Shown: one piece after another, positions 40,776 through 49,170 of the stretch
How positions within the stretch are numbered: the stretch's first letter is position 1
How the letters are laid out: each line of letters opens with the position of its first letter
NCBI RefSeq assembly: GCF_003248515.1
Contig: NZ_QFOB01000016.1
Coordinates: forward strand, 1 to 64,000
Direction: 5' to 3'
Length of the DNA stretch: 64,000 bases
Source: Sphingomonas sp.
GTDB taxonomy: Bacteria > Pseudomonadota > Alphaproteobacteria > Sphingomonadales > Sphingomonadaceae
The notes under the pieces: model-generated
Seen by the model: the letters and a program-made list of their open reading frames with translations, nothing else
What the model was told of the DNA's origin: nothing
The model's database searches: none
Program-made: the position numbers and the translations under genes

Positions 40776-41834
40776 ATGGCGTCGCCTCCAGACATCATGA
40801 CCCTTTTCACGACCATGTACGGGTACGTGGAAAGCGCAATTGCGGGCGCGGTCGCGACGTTCGGATCGGGGCTCGTGAGTTTCGTGGCGGCTCCGCTGGC
40901 GCTTGCCGCCACGATATATTTCTTGCTCCTTGGCTTTGCCGTGTTGCGCGGCGCAATTCAGGCGCCGCTCCGAGAACTTGTCTTCCAAGCGGGCAAGGTC
41001 GGTTTTGCGCTCGCCGCCGCAAGCGCCGTCGGGTACGCAACCTTTGTCGTCAACATAGCGACCAACCTACCGTCCGAGATCATCTCTGCCGGCTCGGGCA
41101 CTCCGGTCACCAATCCGGGCACCACCTTCGATCGCTATGTAGCCGATACCGGCAAGCTCGCGCAGCGGATGACTGACGCCAACAACAAGGTACAGGCACA
41201 GTCATCTCGTGGACTCACGGATTTCCAAACGCCGATCGTCAAGCTGACCGCGTCCATCGTTCTCTACGCCTGCATTGTTATCCTCTACACCTTCGCGTTT
41301 CTGTCCGCGGCGATAGGTTTCTGCATTGTCATCTTCGCGAAATTGGCGGTGTCGATCTGCGTCGCCTTGGCGCCGTTGGCGCTGGCGTGCCTGCTCTTCA
41401 ACTCCTCACGATGGCTTTTCGACGGATGGTTGAAGCAAACCGCCAATTACATTCTGCTCATGGTCATTATGGCAATCATGACCAAGTTCATAACTGGTCT
41501 TCAAGAAGCGGCGATGGACGGCATTCTGGGATCCGTCGGCGACGGATCGGGGTTTGTCACACTCGAGAATACTTACATAGCGCTTAACGCCGGCGTTATG
41601 ATCGTAGCGACGCTGGCCTGCTGCGCGATTTACATTGTCGGCTCGATCTTCTTCTTCCAGTCGCCCGCTATCGCAGCAGGCATTGCCGGTGGCGCGTCCT
41701 CCGGCGGCCACGGCTTCCTCATGACCGGCGCGAACATCATGGCCAACAGGCTGATGTTCCGACGCGCGACACAAGCTGCGAGCCGTTCGAACGCTCCGGC
41801 TGGGACCGGTGGCTCCCTCACGCGAGCGGCTTGA
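40776..41834 (+). CDS. virB6: VirB6/TrbL-type channel protein
   Basis: A 352-aa polytopic membrane protein. After a short N-terminal segment it has about six hydrophobic helices: LALAATIYFLLLGFAVL, FALAAASAVGYATFVVN, LYACIVILYTFAFLSAAIG, VSICVALAPLALACLLF, ILLMVIMAIM and VMIVATLACCAIYIVG. The FNSSRWLFDGWLKQ segment between helices is characteristic of VirB6. It probably forms part of the inner-membrane platform. Codon use here seems slightly less GC-biased than in virB4, judged by eye only. Confidence 0.88.
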   Translation: MASPPDIMTLFTTMYGYVESAIAGAVATFGSGLVSFVAAPLALAATIYFLLLGFAVLRGAIQAPLRELVFQAGKVGFALAAASAVGYATFVVNIATNLPSEIISAGSGTPVTNPGTTFDRYVADTGKLAQRMTDANNKVQAQSSRGLTDFQTPIVKLTASIVLYACIVILYTFAFLSAAIGFCIVIFAKLAVSICVALAPLALACLLFNSSRWLFDGWLKQTANYILLMVIMAIMTKFITGLQEAAMDGILGSVGDGSGFVTLENTYIALNAGVMIVATLACCAIYIVGSIFFFQSPAIAAGIAGGASSGGHGFLMTGANIMANRLMFRRATQAASRSNAPAGTGGSLTRAA

Positions 41835-41903
41835 ATGGGCATGAGACGATGGATTTCCCTTCTCGCGGACGGGCCGCGCGGCAGCGGCAGCAACGGAGAC
41901 ACT

Positions 41904-42266
41904 ATGAAAAGGCTGGCTATCGGGCTGATCGGAGCACTCGCGCTCGGCGGATGCGCCGGCGCCCACGTCAAGAAACCTTCGGTCTGCGACGGCAAGCACC
42001 GTCGTCCCGCGAACCTCTACGGCACCGTGCTTCCCACGCTGCCGCTCCCGCTTCCCGCATCGCAGGGCGGCGGCCGATCGATGGTCGTCCCGGGGCCGAC
42101 TGGAAGGCCCGGCGAGCTACCGCCCCCGCCCCCGGCGCCCGCGCCGATGTCTACGCCGACACCCGATGGTAGCGCGGCTCCCTCGGCCGCCAACACGGGG
42201 GCGGCGGCGCCGCAAGCGCCGCGCACCTCGCAGCGCGACCTCGCGCTCTCGTATCGCTCATGCTGA
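41904..42266 (+). CDS. VirB7-position lipoprotein
   Basis: A 120-aa lipoprotein with lipobox ALALGGC (Cys at about residue 17). A short conserved part (VKKPSVCDGKHRRPANLYG) is followed by a Pro/Ala/Gly-rich low-complexity stretch. ATG 41904 follows GGAGA; a longer reading from 41835 only adds a non-family extension. It lies between virB6 and virB8, where VirB7 sits. VirB7 normally stabilises VirB9 in the outer-membrane core. It is much longer than classical VirB7 (about 50 aa), so the assignment is by position and lipobox. Confidence 0.65.
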   Translation: MKRLAIGLIGALALGGCAGAHVKKPSVCDGKHRRPANLYGTVLPTLPLPLPASQGGGRSMVVPGPTGRPGELPPPPPAPAPMSTPTPDGSAAPSAANTGAAAPQAPRTSQRDLALSYRSC

Positions 42267-42282
42267 CAAAGGGATCGACGCC

Positions 42283-42960
42283 ATGCCGGCGGTGAAAGCC
42301 GAGGACAAAGATAAGTATTTCGAGACGTCGCGAACCTGGGAATACGATCGGTTTCGGGCCGCGGCCGGCCGAGAGAAGCTCGCGTGGACGATCGCGGCGG
42401 TCGCGATCCTGCTCGCGATCGTGGCGGTCTTCGCACTGGCGATGCTGACGCCGCTCAAGACCGTCCAGCCCTATGTCATCCGCGTCGATCGATCATCCGG
42501 CGAGACCGCGATCATCACCGCGCTGAAGGGACCGCAGCCGCGGACCTACGACGATGCCGTCAATCGCTACTTCATCTCGCAGTATGTCCGCCTGCGCGAA
42601 GGTTGGCTCAACGATGCCGCGCGTGAGAATGCCTATGCGGTCATGCTGATGAGCGACCAGGGCGAGGCGCAGCGGTTCCTCGGCAGCGTCCAGTCGAGCA
42701 ACCGAAATGCGCCGTCGAACATCTACGGCAACAAGGGGTTCGTCTCGATCTCCATCCGATCGATCAGTTTCCTCAGCCCGACGGTCGCGCAGGTCCGCTA
42801 CACCAAGATCATCAACTACGGGCAGAGCACCCCGGTCGCGCAGAACTGGAACGCGATCCTAACCTTCAAATACACCACGGCCCCCGAGCTCGAGAAGGAT
42901 CGAAACCTCAATCCGCTTGGCTTCCAAGTCGTGAACTATCGCTCGGACCCGGAGGCGTGA
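42283..42960 (+). CDS. virB8: VirB8/TrbF-type inner-membrane protein
   Basis: A 225-aa bitopic protein. Residues 1-30 are cytoplasmic (SRTWEYDRFRAAAGREKLAW), one helix follows (AAVAILLAIVAVFALAML), and the periplasmic domain begins LKTVQPYVIRVDRSSGE. The NTF2-like core carries YDDAVNRYFISQYVRLREGW and VRYTKIINY. ATG 42283 is preferred to an upstream start whose extension is Arg-rich. VirB8 nucleates the channel through contacts with VirB9 and VirB10. VirB9 starts two bases after its stop. Confidence 0.9.
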   Translation: MPAVKAEDKDKYFETSRTWEYDRFRAAAGREKLAWTIAAVAILLAIVAVFALAMLTPLKTVQPYVIRVDRSSGETAIITALKGPQPRTYDDAVNRYFISQYVRLREGWLNDAARENAYAVMLMSDQGEAQRFLGSVQSSNRNAPSNIYGNKGFVSISIRSISFLSPTVAQVRYTKIINYGQSTPVAQNWNAILTFKYTTAPELEKDRNLNPLGFQVVNYRSDPEA

Positions 42961-42961
42961 C

Positions 42962-43969
42962 ATGACCGATCCAGCAATACTTCCGGATGACGCGAAGCGT
43001 GTCGTTGTCCCCTTCCTGCCCGCGCTTCGCCGCAAGCTCGGCACGCGACTGTCGCCCCCGGCGACCGCGCTCGTGGTGACGGACTCCGGCGCCAAGAGCC
43101 GGTTCTGGCGCGGCCTCGGGGTGATCTGGCAGCGGCTCGTCGCCCTCTCGATCATCGGCGCGGCTGCCACGACGCTCCTACCCCGTCCAGCTTTCGCGTC
43201 GGAAACGCCGCGGGCAGGGACGAAAGACGCGCGCGTCCGCGACATCGCGTACGACCCGGATCAGGTGGTCTCGATCGTCGGCAGTTTCCGGCACGCGATC
43301 GAGATCCAGTTCGGGCCGGGTGAAACGATCGCGCAGGCGGCCCTGGGTGACTCGATCTCGTGGCAGATCGCGCCGGTCGGCAACATCGTCTTTCTCAAGC
43401 CGCGCGAACGTGCCGGGCCAACCAACCTCATCGTCGTCACCAACGCCGGGGGCGCGCCGCGCACCTACCATTTCAACCTGTCGCTCGGCACCGGGCAGAC
43501 CATGTACGGGGTCCGCTTCCGCTATCCACGCGAAGAGCGCGCGCTGGCGGCACTCCAGTCGCAACTCGCGAAAGCCGCGGTAGCGCGTGCCGTCGAGACG
43601 AACATCACGACGGCGGCGCTCGACCACGCGGTGATCGAGGGCACGCGCAACATGAACTACACCGTCCAGGGCGACACCGCGCTGCAGCCTTCCGAGATCT
43701 CCGACAACGGCGAGTTCACTGTCCTTCGCTACCCGGGGCATACCGATATCCCGTCGATCTTCGCCGTCGACGTCGACGGCACCGAGACGATCGTTCCTTA
43801 CGACGTGCGCGAGGATTTCGTGGTGATTCACGCGGTCTACCGCCAGCTGCGCCTGCGGCGCGGCACCACGGTGCTGTGTGTCTTCAACGAAGCACCGGCG
43901 CGCAACGATCGCAGCGACCGAACCGGCACCGTCTCCAATGTCGTCGAACGCAAGGTGAAGGGGCAGTAG
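42962..43969 (+). CDS. virB9: VirB9/TrbG-type outer-membrane core protein with N-terminal extension
   Basis: A 335-aa VirB9. The conserved domain begins DARVRDIAYDPDQVVSIVGS and includes IEIQFGPGETI and the C-terminal TIVPYDVREDFVVIHAVYRQ. A signal-like segment (VALSIIGAAATTLLPRPAFA) occurs only at about residues 60-79, preceded by a hydrophilic extension. GGAGG before ATG 42962 supports the long start. GTG 43121 would give a normal signal peptide at the N-terminus but lacks a clear ribosome site. The long form would need a signal anchor or processing. Confidence 0.87.
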   Translation: MTDPAILPDDAKRVVVPFLPALRRKLGTRLSPPATALVVTDSGAKSRFWRGLGVIWQRLVALSIIGAAATTLLPRPAFASETPRAGTKDARVRDIAYDPDQVVSIVGSFRHAIEIQFGPGETIAQAALGDSISWQIAPVGNIVFLKPRERAGPTNLIVVTNAGGAPRTYHFNLSLGTGQTMYGVRFRYPREERALAALQSQLAKAAVARAVETNITTAALDHAVIEGTRNMNYTVQGDTALQPSEISDNGEFTVLRYPGHTDIPSIFAVDVDGTETIVPYDVREDFVVIHAVYRQLRLRRGTTVLCVFNEAPARNDRSDRTGTVSNVVERKVKGQ

Positions 43970-43970
43970 G

Positions 43971-45290
43971 ATGGCCGATACGATCATCGACCGGGGCGGA
44001 ACGGTAGGCCCGGACCCACTCGCCTCCGGAGCGTCCGAGACCGTCGTGACGCGGAGTGGTGGCTGGGGTAACATCGCGCTGCTCGGCGCCGGCATCGCGC
44101 TGATCGGGGCGATGAGCGGGATCGCGATCGGATATGGCGCTTTCCACCGGCCGGCGAGCACCGCCACCGCTGCCGCCCCCGCCAAGGCAAGCGATCGCAC
44201 CGTCGACGACGTCATGGGCAATCCGAACGTCCAGCGCGCAGCACTTGCCAATCAGCTCGGTCAGCCGGGTGCGCCGGCGACCGATATTTTCGGTCGCCCG
44301 ATCAGCCCTGTGCCGGGAACGACGGTCGACCCGGCCGGCAACGTCGTTCCGGGAACGGCAAGCGGCACCCCTGCCGCGAATGGTCAGCCGACGCCCGATC
44401 AACGCCGGGCCGAGCAGGCCCGCGCGATGGCCGACGCGGCGCGGCGGTCGCCGATCATGGCGTTCGGTGCGTCAGGATCTGCGTCGGCCGGCCCCGGCGC
44501 GTCCTATGCCGGCGCGGACGGATCCTCGCCCTCGCCGGGCCAGGAGCAAACGCAGGCGGGCTCCGGTCCGCAGACGGCTGGTCGGTCGATGGTTGCCGGC
44601 CGCAACTTCGGCGCAAGCGGCTTCGAGGGATCGGGCGACGATGCGGGTCCGGCCGCCAAGGGATCGACCGATTTCAGCGACCAGCTCGCTCACTCCGCCA
44701 TCCAGACGGTGCGCGCCACGATGGTCGTCGACCGTAGCCTGCTACTGAGCGCCGGCACCGTCATTCCCTGCACGCTTCAGACCGCCATCAACTCCACACA
44801 GGCCGGTTTCGTGTCGTGCGTCATCAATCACGATGTCTACTCGGAAAACGGTCGCATCGTGCTGCTCGACAAGGGCACCAAGGTGCTCGGTCAGTATTCG
44901 GGCGGCATCACCCAAGGCCAGGCTCGGCTTTTCGTGTTGTGGACCCGCGCGCTGACGCCGCGCGGCGTGGCGATCGACCTCGGCTCGCCAGCGACCGACA
45001 ATCTCGGCCGTGCCGGCCTTCCCGGCGGCGTCGATACGCAATTCTGGACCCGCTTCGGGCTTGGGCTCGTGATCTCGGTGCTCGAGGATGCGTCGAACAT
45101 CGCCAGTCGGGCGGTGGCAGGCGAAGGCACCTACTCGACGCAGGTCCCCAGCAACACGGCGCAGACCGTACTCCAGCAGACGATGCAGGTCCGGCCGATT
45201 CTCAAGAAGAACCAAGGCGACACGGCCGCGATCTTCGTTGCGAAGGATTTCGACTTCCGGCCGGTCTACGACGTTCGCTTGAGGCGCTGA
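43971..45290 (+). CDS. virB10: VirB10/TrbI-type channel protein
   Basis: A 439-aa VirB10. A cytoplasmic Gly/Ser segment, one helix (IALLGAGIALIGAMSGIAIG, about residues 35-54), a long Pro/Gly/Ala-rich periplasmic linker, and the conserved C-terminal domain with LLSAGTVIPCTLQTAINSTQ, RIVLLDKGTKVLGQYSGG and RGVAIDLGSPATDNLGRAGL. It spans both membranes and relays ATP-driven changes from VirB4/VirB11/VirD4 to the outer core. It starts one base after the virB9 stop and is followed by virB11 after two bases. Confidence 0.92.
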   Translation: MADTIIDRGGTVGPDPLASGASETVVTRSGGWGNIALLGAGIALIGAMSGIAIGYGAFHRPASTATAAAPAKASDRTVDDVMGNPNVQRAALANQLGQPGAPATDIFGRPISPVPGTTVDPAGNVVPGTASGTPAANGQPTPDQRRAEQARAMADAARRSPIMAFGASGSASAGPGASYAGADGSSPSPGQEQTQAGSGPQTAGRSMVAGRNFGASGFEGSGDDAGPAAKGSTDFSDQLAHSAIQTVRATMVVDRSLLLSAGTVIPCTLQTAINSTQAGFVSCVINHDVYSENGRIVLLDKGTKVLGQYSGGITQGQARLFVLWTRALTPRGVAIDLGSPATDNLGRAGLPGGVDTQFWTRFGLGLVISVLEDASNIASRAVAGEGTYSTQVPSNTAQTVLQQTMQVRPILKKNQGDTAAIFVAKDFDFRPVYDVRLRR

Positions 45291-45292
45291 CG

Positions 45293-46315
45293 ATGGCGGC
45301 GAGCTCCGCGTCGCTGCTTTACGCTCACAACGCGGCGCCGATCACGCGGCACCTCGAACGGCCCGACGTGACCGAGCTCGTCATCAACGAGCCCGGTACG
45401 ATCGGGCTCGAGACGCGCGACGGCTGGGAATGGCATGACGAGCCCGAACTCGACAATGCCGCGCTGATGACGCTCGCGAAGCTGATCGCCGGCCTCACCA
45501 AGCAGGACGTCAATGCCGAATATCCGATCGTCTCGTCGGTCCTGCCCGGCGGCGAGCGCGCGCAGGTCGTCGTGCCACCGGCGGTCGAGCAGGGGTTCAT
45601 CTCGATCACCGTCCGTAAGGCATCGGGCGTGACCATGAACCTGGACGATTTCGAGCGTGCCGGGCTGTTCAGCGAAGTGCGGGCAAAAGGCCTGCACGAG
45701 AAGGTCGATACCAGGCTCCAGTCGCTGCGCGCGGCGGGGGACTGGAAGGGGTTCTTCCGGCTCGCTGTAGAAGCTCGCAAGAATATCCTGATCTCCGGCG
45801 CGACCGGGTCCGGTAAGACGAGCTTTTCCAAGGGGCTAATCAAGCTGATCCCCGAATATGAGCGCATCCTCACGATCGAAGACACGCGCGAGCTCGTCGT
45901 CCCGCAGCGCAACCGGGTCCACATGATGTACGCCAAGGACGGAAAGGGCCTGCAGAAAGCGGGCGCGAAGGAGCTGCTGGAATCCGCACTGCGGATGCGG
46001 CCCGACCGCATCCTCTTGCAGGAGCTTCGCGACGGAACCGCCTTCTTTTATCTGCGCAACGTCAACAGCGGTCATCCCGGCTCGATCACCACCGTCCACG
46101 CCAATACGGCCGAGGGCGCGCTCGAGCAGCTGACGCTCCTCGTGAAAGAGTCCGAAGGCGGCAACGACCTCGATCGCCACGACATCCGTGCGCTGCTGCG
46201 TTCGCTCGTCGACATCGTGGTGCAGATGGATCGGCTTCCACCCGCGGCCGGGCAACCGGCGCGCTATCGCATGACCGAAGTGTGGTTCGATCCGGCCGGC
46301 AAGCCGCGCGAGTGA
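45293..46315 (+). CDS. virB11: VirB11-type hexameric secretion ATPase
   Basis: A 340-aa VirB11 ATPase. Walker A is ISGATGSGKTSF (about residues 165-176). The Asp box is ILTIEDTRELVVP, Walker B is RMRPDRILLQELRDG, and the His box is NSGHPGSITTVHANT. ATG 45293 begins two bases after the virB10 stop; a longer reading overlaps virB10 without family resemblance. VirB11 toggles the channel between pilus assembly and substrate transfer. VirD4 begins 14 bases downstream. Confidence 0.93.
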   Translation: MAASSASLLYAHNAAPITRHLERPDVTELVINEPGTIGLETRDGWEWHDEPELDNAALMTLAKLIAGLTKQDVNAEYPIVSSVLPGGERAQVVVPPAVEQGFISITVRKASGVTMNLDDFERAGLFSEVRAKGLHEKVDTRLQSLRAAGDWKGFFRLAVEARKNILISGATGSGKTSFSKGLIKLIPEYERILTIEDTRELVVPQRNRVHMMYAKDGKGLQKAGAKELLESALRMRPDRILLQELRDGTAFFYLRNVNSGHPGSITTVHANTAEGALEQLTLLVKESEGGNDLDRHDIRALLRSLVDIVVQMDRLPPAAGQPARYRMTEVWFDPAGKPRE

Positions 46316-46328
46316 GGGGGCCGGCGTC

Positions 46329-48242
46329 GTGAATGGGAAGTGGGTCCGCAGCGACGAAGGCTCGCAGCCCGGCGCCATCGTCTTCCTGGCGCTGATCGGG
46401 CTGGTGGCGAGCGCGGCGGTCGGCGCGTTGGCGGTACTCTGGAGAGCGCATCTCCTGAGCGCCGGCACCCCGTGGCGAAAAGTACCGGCCGCGCTGTGGG
46501 CGCTGAAATCCTATCCGATCGTCTATCGGCCGTTCCTGATCGGGTTCGCGATCGGGCTGGTGCTGACGATCGCCATCATCGTCGCCACGCTCTTCACCCG
46601 CCAGAAGCTCCACGGCGAGGCGCGCTGGGCGCGGCTCGGCGAAGTGCGCCGAGGCAAACTGCTCGGTCGAACCGGCATCGTGCTCGGCAAGTTCGGGGGC
46701 AAGGTCATGCGGTTCGACGGTCCCGAACATGTGATGCTCGAGGCGCCGACCCGCGCCGGCAAGGGCGTCGGCGTTATCATCCCCAATCTGCTCGACTGGC
46801 CGGACTCGCTCGTCGTGCTCGATATCAAGCAGGAAAATTACGACAACACGGCGGGCTATCGGCTTTCGGTGCTCGGGCAGCGCGTCGTGTTGTTCAACCC
46901 GCTCGACCCCAAGGGTAACACCGCTCGCTACAATCCGCTGAGCTATATCGACCGTCGCGATCCGGTCGCCGTCATCAACGAGCTTCAGAAGATCGGGATG
47001 ATGCTGTTTCCCGATCCGGTCTCGGGCGACAATTTTTGGGCCGAGAGCGCCCGCACCGCCTTTCTCGGGGTCGCCGCCTATGTCGCGGCGACGGTCGATG
47101 ACGGCCCGGACGCCCTGCCCTTCACCATGGGCGAGGTCTACCGACAGTTCGCCGCCGGCGACGCCGCCAAGCGCTTCCCCAAGATCATCTGGAAACGCGA
47201 ACAGGCTGGCAAGCCGCTGTCGGGCGGGTGTGTCTCGGCGCTGCGCGACTTCACCACCGCCTCGCCGAACACCTTCACCTCGATCCGGCAGTCGGTCACC
47301 GCGAAGATCAACGCCTGGCTCAACCCCTATGTCGATGCGGCGACGTCGGAGAGCGACATCGACCTCAGCGAATTCCGCGACAAGCGGATCTCGCTCTATC
47401 TCGGCGTCTCGCCCGACGATCTGGAGCGGGTCGCCCCGATCTATGGCTTGCTGTTCCAGCAGCTGATCGACCGCAATGTCCGCGAGCTGCCGAAGGATGG
47501 CCGCCACCAGATCAAGGTGCTCGTCGCACTCGACGAGTTCGCCAGCCTCGGCAAATGCTCGGTCCTGGCGCAGGCGTTCAGCTATGTGGCGGGATATGGT
47601 CTGCGGCTTCTTCCCGCCTTCCAGTCGATCGAGCAAATCCAGGGCGTTTATGGCGACAAGGTCGCGGCCGACATCGAGCGCAACTGTGCGGTGCGGCTGG
47701 TGCTACGCCCGGCGGGCTTGTCGGACGCCAAGAAGATCTCCGATCAGCTCGGCACCTACACGTTCCAGTCGCGTTCGCGCTCGATGGGCACCTGGGGCGG
47801 CGGAGGCGGATCGACGTCGCTGTCGGACCAGCGACGGCCGCTGATGCTGCCGCAGGAGGTCGAGATGCTGCCCGAAAACGACATGATCGTGTTTCGGCGC
47901 GGCATGTACGCGACCTATGGCAAGAAAGTCCGCTACTTCGCGGAGGAAAAGCTCATCGCACGCACCAAGATCGCACCGCCTGTGATGGCGACGATCCGCG
48001 TCGACCCGGCAGTAGCTCACAATAGTCTACGAGTAATCGCCGCTGTCGAGTCCGATGACGCCGAATTCAGGTCGGCCGGTAGCCCTCACTCGTTTGGCGA
48101 CGCTGTTGCGCCTGCAGCAGGCGACCAAGCGATGCGAAGGCTCAATCGAGCCGCGATCGACGCCGCCAAGGCAGCGGTGCCAGCCGAGCGCACTAGGAAA
48201 TTGTTCGAACACCTCGTCGCCGTCGGGGAGTCCGCTGCGTGA
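46329..48242 (+). CDS. virD4: VirD4-type coupling protein
   Basis: A 637-aa type IV coupling ATPase that delivers the relaxase-DNA complex to the channel. Two N-terminal helices (IVFLALIGLVASAAVGALAV and FLIGFAIGLVLTIAIIVATL) anchor it. Walker A is APTRAGKGVGVIIPN (about residues 137-151) and Walker B KVLVALDEFASLG (about 395-407). QGVYGDKVAADIERNC and the C-terminal LPENDMIVFRRGMY are typical of the TraG/VirD4 family. GTG 46329 is the start; no better ATG is near. It closes the conjugation operon. No relaxase gene follows it. Confidence 0.92.
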   Translation: MNGKWVRSDEGSQPGAIVFLALIGLVASAAVGALAVLWRAHLLSAGTPWRKVPAALWALKSYPIVYRPFLIGFAIGLVLTIAIIVATLFTRQKLHGEARWARLGEVRRGKLLGRTGIVLGKFGGKVMRFDGPEHVMLEAPTRAGKGVGVIIPNLLDWPDSLVVLDIKQENYDNTAGYRLSVLGQRVVLFNPLDPKGNTARYNPLSYIDRRDPVAVINELQKIGMMLFPDPVSGDNFWAESARTAFLGVAAYVAATVDDGPDALPFTMGEVYRQFAAGDAAKRFPKIIWKREQAGKPLSGGCVSALRDFTTASPNTFTSIRQSVTAKINAWLNPYVDAATSESDIDLSEFRDKRISLYLGVSPDDLERVAPIYGLLFQQLIDRNVRELPKDGRHQIKVLVALDEFASLGKCSVLAQAFSYVAGYGLRLLPAFQSIEQIQGVYGDKVAADIERNCAVRLVLRPAGLSDAKKISDQLGTYTFQSRSRSMGTWGGGGGSTSLSDQRRPLMLPQEVEMLPENDMIVFRRGMYATYGKKVRYFAEEKLIARTKIAPPVMATIRVDPAVAHNSLRVIAAVESDDAEFRSAGSPHSFGDAVAPAAGDQAMRRLNRAAIDAAKAAVPAERTRKLFEHLVAVGESAA

Positions 48243-48347
48243 CGACCGCGGCGCAACGCGGGAAACCGCCGTGATGGAGTACCGCGCCGTCCAGCGTTTC
48301 CTTCGATACTCAATACGAGGCGATGATTGGGAAAAGGTCGAGCCGCT

Positions 48348-48596
48348 TCAGCTGGGCGCTGGCCGGATCATGTCCCATGCTTCGCCTTCCACCGCCTCGG
48401 CGAGCTTGACCATCATGTCGAGCGTCGGGTTCGCGCGCCCGCGTTCGATCAATGAGATATAGGCGGCGGTGATGCCGGTGCGCTCGAACATTTGTATCTG
48501 TGTCAGGCCCAGGGCTTGGCGGCGTTGCTTGAGGCGTTCGCCGAACAAGCGAGCGACGGGCTGAACATAGTCCTCCAAGTCTATGGTTTTGGGCAT
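48348..48596 (-). CDS. XRE-family helix-turn-helix regulator
   Basis: An 82-aa single-domain regulator. The helix-turn-helix is in LTQIQMFERTGITAAYISLI (about residues 31-50), flanked by FGERLKQRRQALG and ERGRANPTLDMMVKLAEAVE, a textbook XRE fold. It faces the conjugation operon and diverges from the repC region, so it could regulate replication, transfer or itself. The promoter must lie in 48597-48680, where a degenerate iteron-like core (TCGTGCTA, 48632-48639) also lies. Confidence 0.85.
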   Translation of the reverse strand: MPKTIDLEDYVQPVARLFGERLKQRRQALGLTQIQMFERTGITAAYISLIERGRANPTLDMMVKLAEAVEGEAWDMIRPAPS

Positions 48597-48755
48597 GTTT
48601 CAGCTTTCCCCCCAGAGGTGCCTCCGCTCCGTCGTGCTACCCCCGAAACAATCTAAGCCAAAATGGACCAATTGGCACCCAGAATCCCCTTGTACCTCGT
48701 GGCGCCCTCCCCCGCGAGTATGCTCGCGCTCACAAACTGCGGCGTGAACCGACAA

Positions 48756-48850
48756 TCTGCCCGATAGCACGAGTCGCGCGCACGGATTTCCGAGACGGTA
48801 TGCTCGAAAGCACGAGCATTCCTGCCTCGATCTGCCTGATAGCACGAGCC
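48756..48850. repeat. iteron-like repeats, upstream group (three copies)
   Basis: Copies 1 (48756-48775) and 3 (48831-48850) share TCTGCCYGATAGCACGAGYC. Copy 2 (48799-48820) contains CGAAAGCACGAG (48805-48816) and is itself an imperfect palindrome, ATGCTCG/CGAGCAT around AAAGCA. All share the core WAGCACGAG in the same orientation. They are probably binding sites for one of the replication initiators. Confidence 0.72.
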
Positions 48851-49012
48851 TTCGTCGGCGTCAGGCCGGCCGGCAGTGCTTAACCATGGCGTAGCGGGCT
48901 TCTTCCCGATTCGGCGATCGTCATCGTCCGGCGGAAGAAAAGGTTCGCTGTCGGACGAGACCGCACGCCTCGACGATACAACGAAGTGCGAGGGAGACGC
49001 CGAGCCGACATG

Positions 49013-49040
49013 AAAAACCCGGCACGAGGCCGGGCTTTTC
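49013..49040. terminator. rho-independent terminator-like hairpin in repC leader
   Basis: CCCGGC (49018-49023) and GCCGGG (49029-49034) form a six-base stem with loop ACGAG, flanked by AAAAA on the left and CTTTT on the right. It can terminate in both directions, but the minus-strand product has the longer U run. Confidence 0.7.
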
Positions 49041-49066
49041 GGGTTGCCCGCTAGGGGCGAGGTTGC
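49013..49066 (-). ncRNA. candidate counter-transcribed RNA of repC (about 54 nt)
   Basis: On the minus strand a -35-like TTGAAG (49101-49096) stands 17 bases from a -10-like TAGGTA (49078-49073), predicting a start near 49066. The transcript would contain a GCCC/GGGC stem-loop and end in a GC-rich hairpin (GCCCGGC/GCCGGG) followed by five U at 49017-49013. It is antisense to the repC leader, just as the roughly 55-nt inhibitory RNAs of repABC plasmids are. The -10 match is weak. It is not proven to be transcribed. Confidence 0.5.
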
Positions 49067-49170
49067 AGTCGATACCTAGCTGAGCTTCCCGATCCCTTCA
49101 AGCCATTTTGCGCGATCCGCGCCACGATGCGCTGTGTCTGCACGGGCTCCTAAAGGGGAGTTACCGAACG

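Larger units (their letters stand above)
48597..49170. promoter_or_regulatory. repC upstream control region
   Basis: A 574-base noncoding stretch, the largest in the window. From left to right it holds the promoter side of the XRE gene, a degenerate iteron core at 48632-48639, three iteron-like repeats (48756-48775, 48799-48820, 48831-48850), a GCCGGCCGGC palindrome near 48866, a terminator-like hairpin at 49013-49040 with a candidate antisense promoter at 49073-49101, and the GGGGAG ribosome site of repC. A short Cys-rich open frame (48600-48845, minus) is not a credible gene. Confidence 0.6.

Noticed and set aside
48600..48845. 81-aa minus-strand frame in the repC upstream region
   Set aside because: Cys/Arg-rich translation without family resemblance, crossing the iteron repeats; treated as noncoding.
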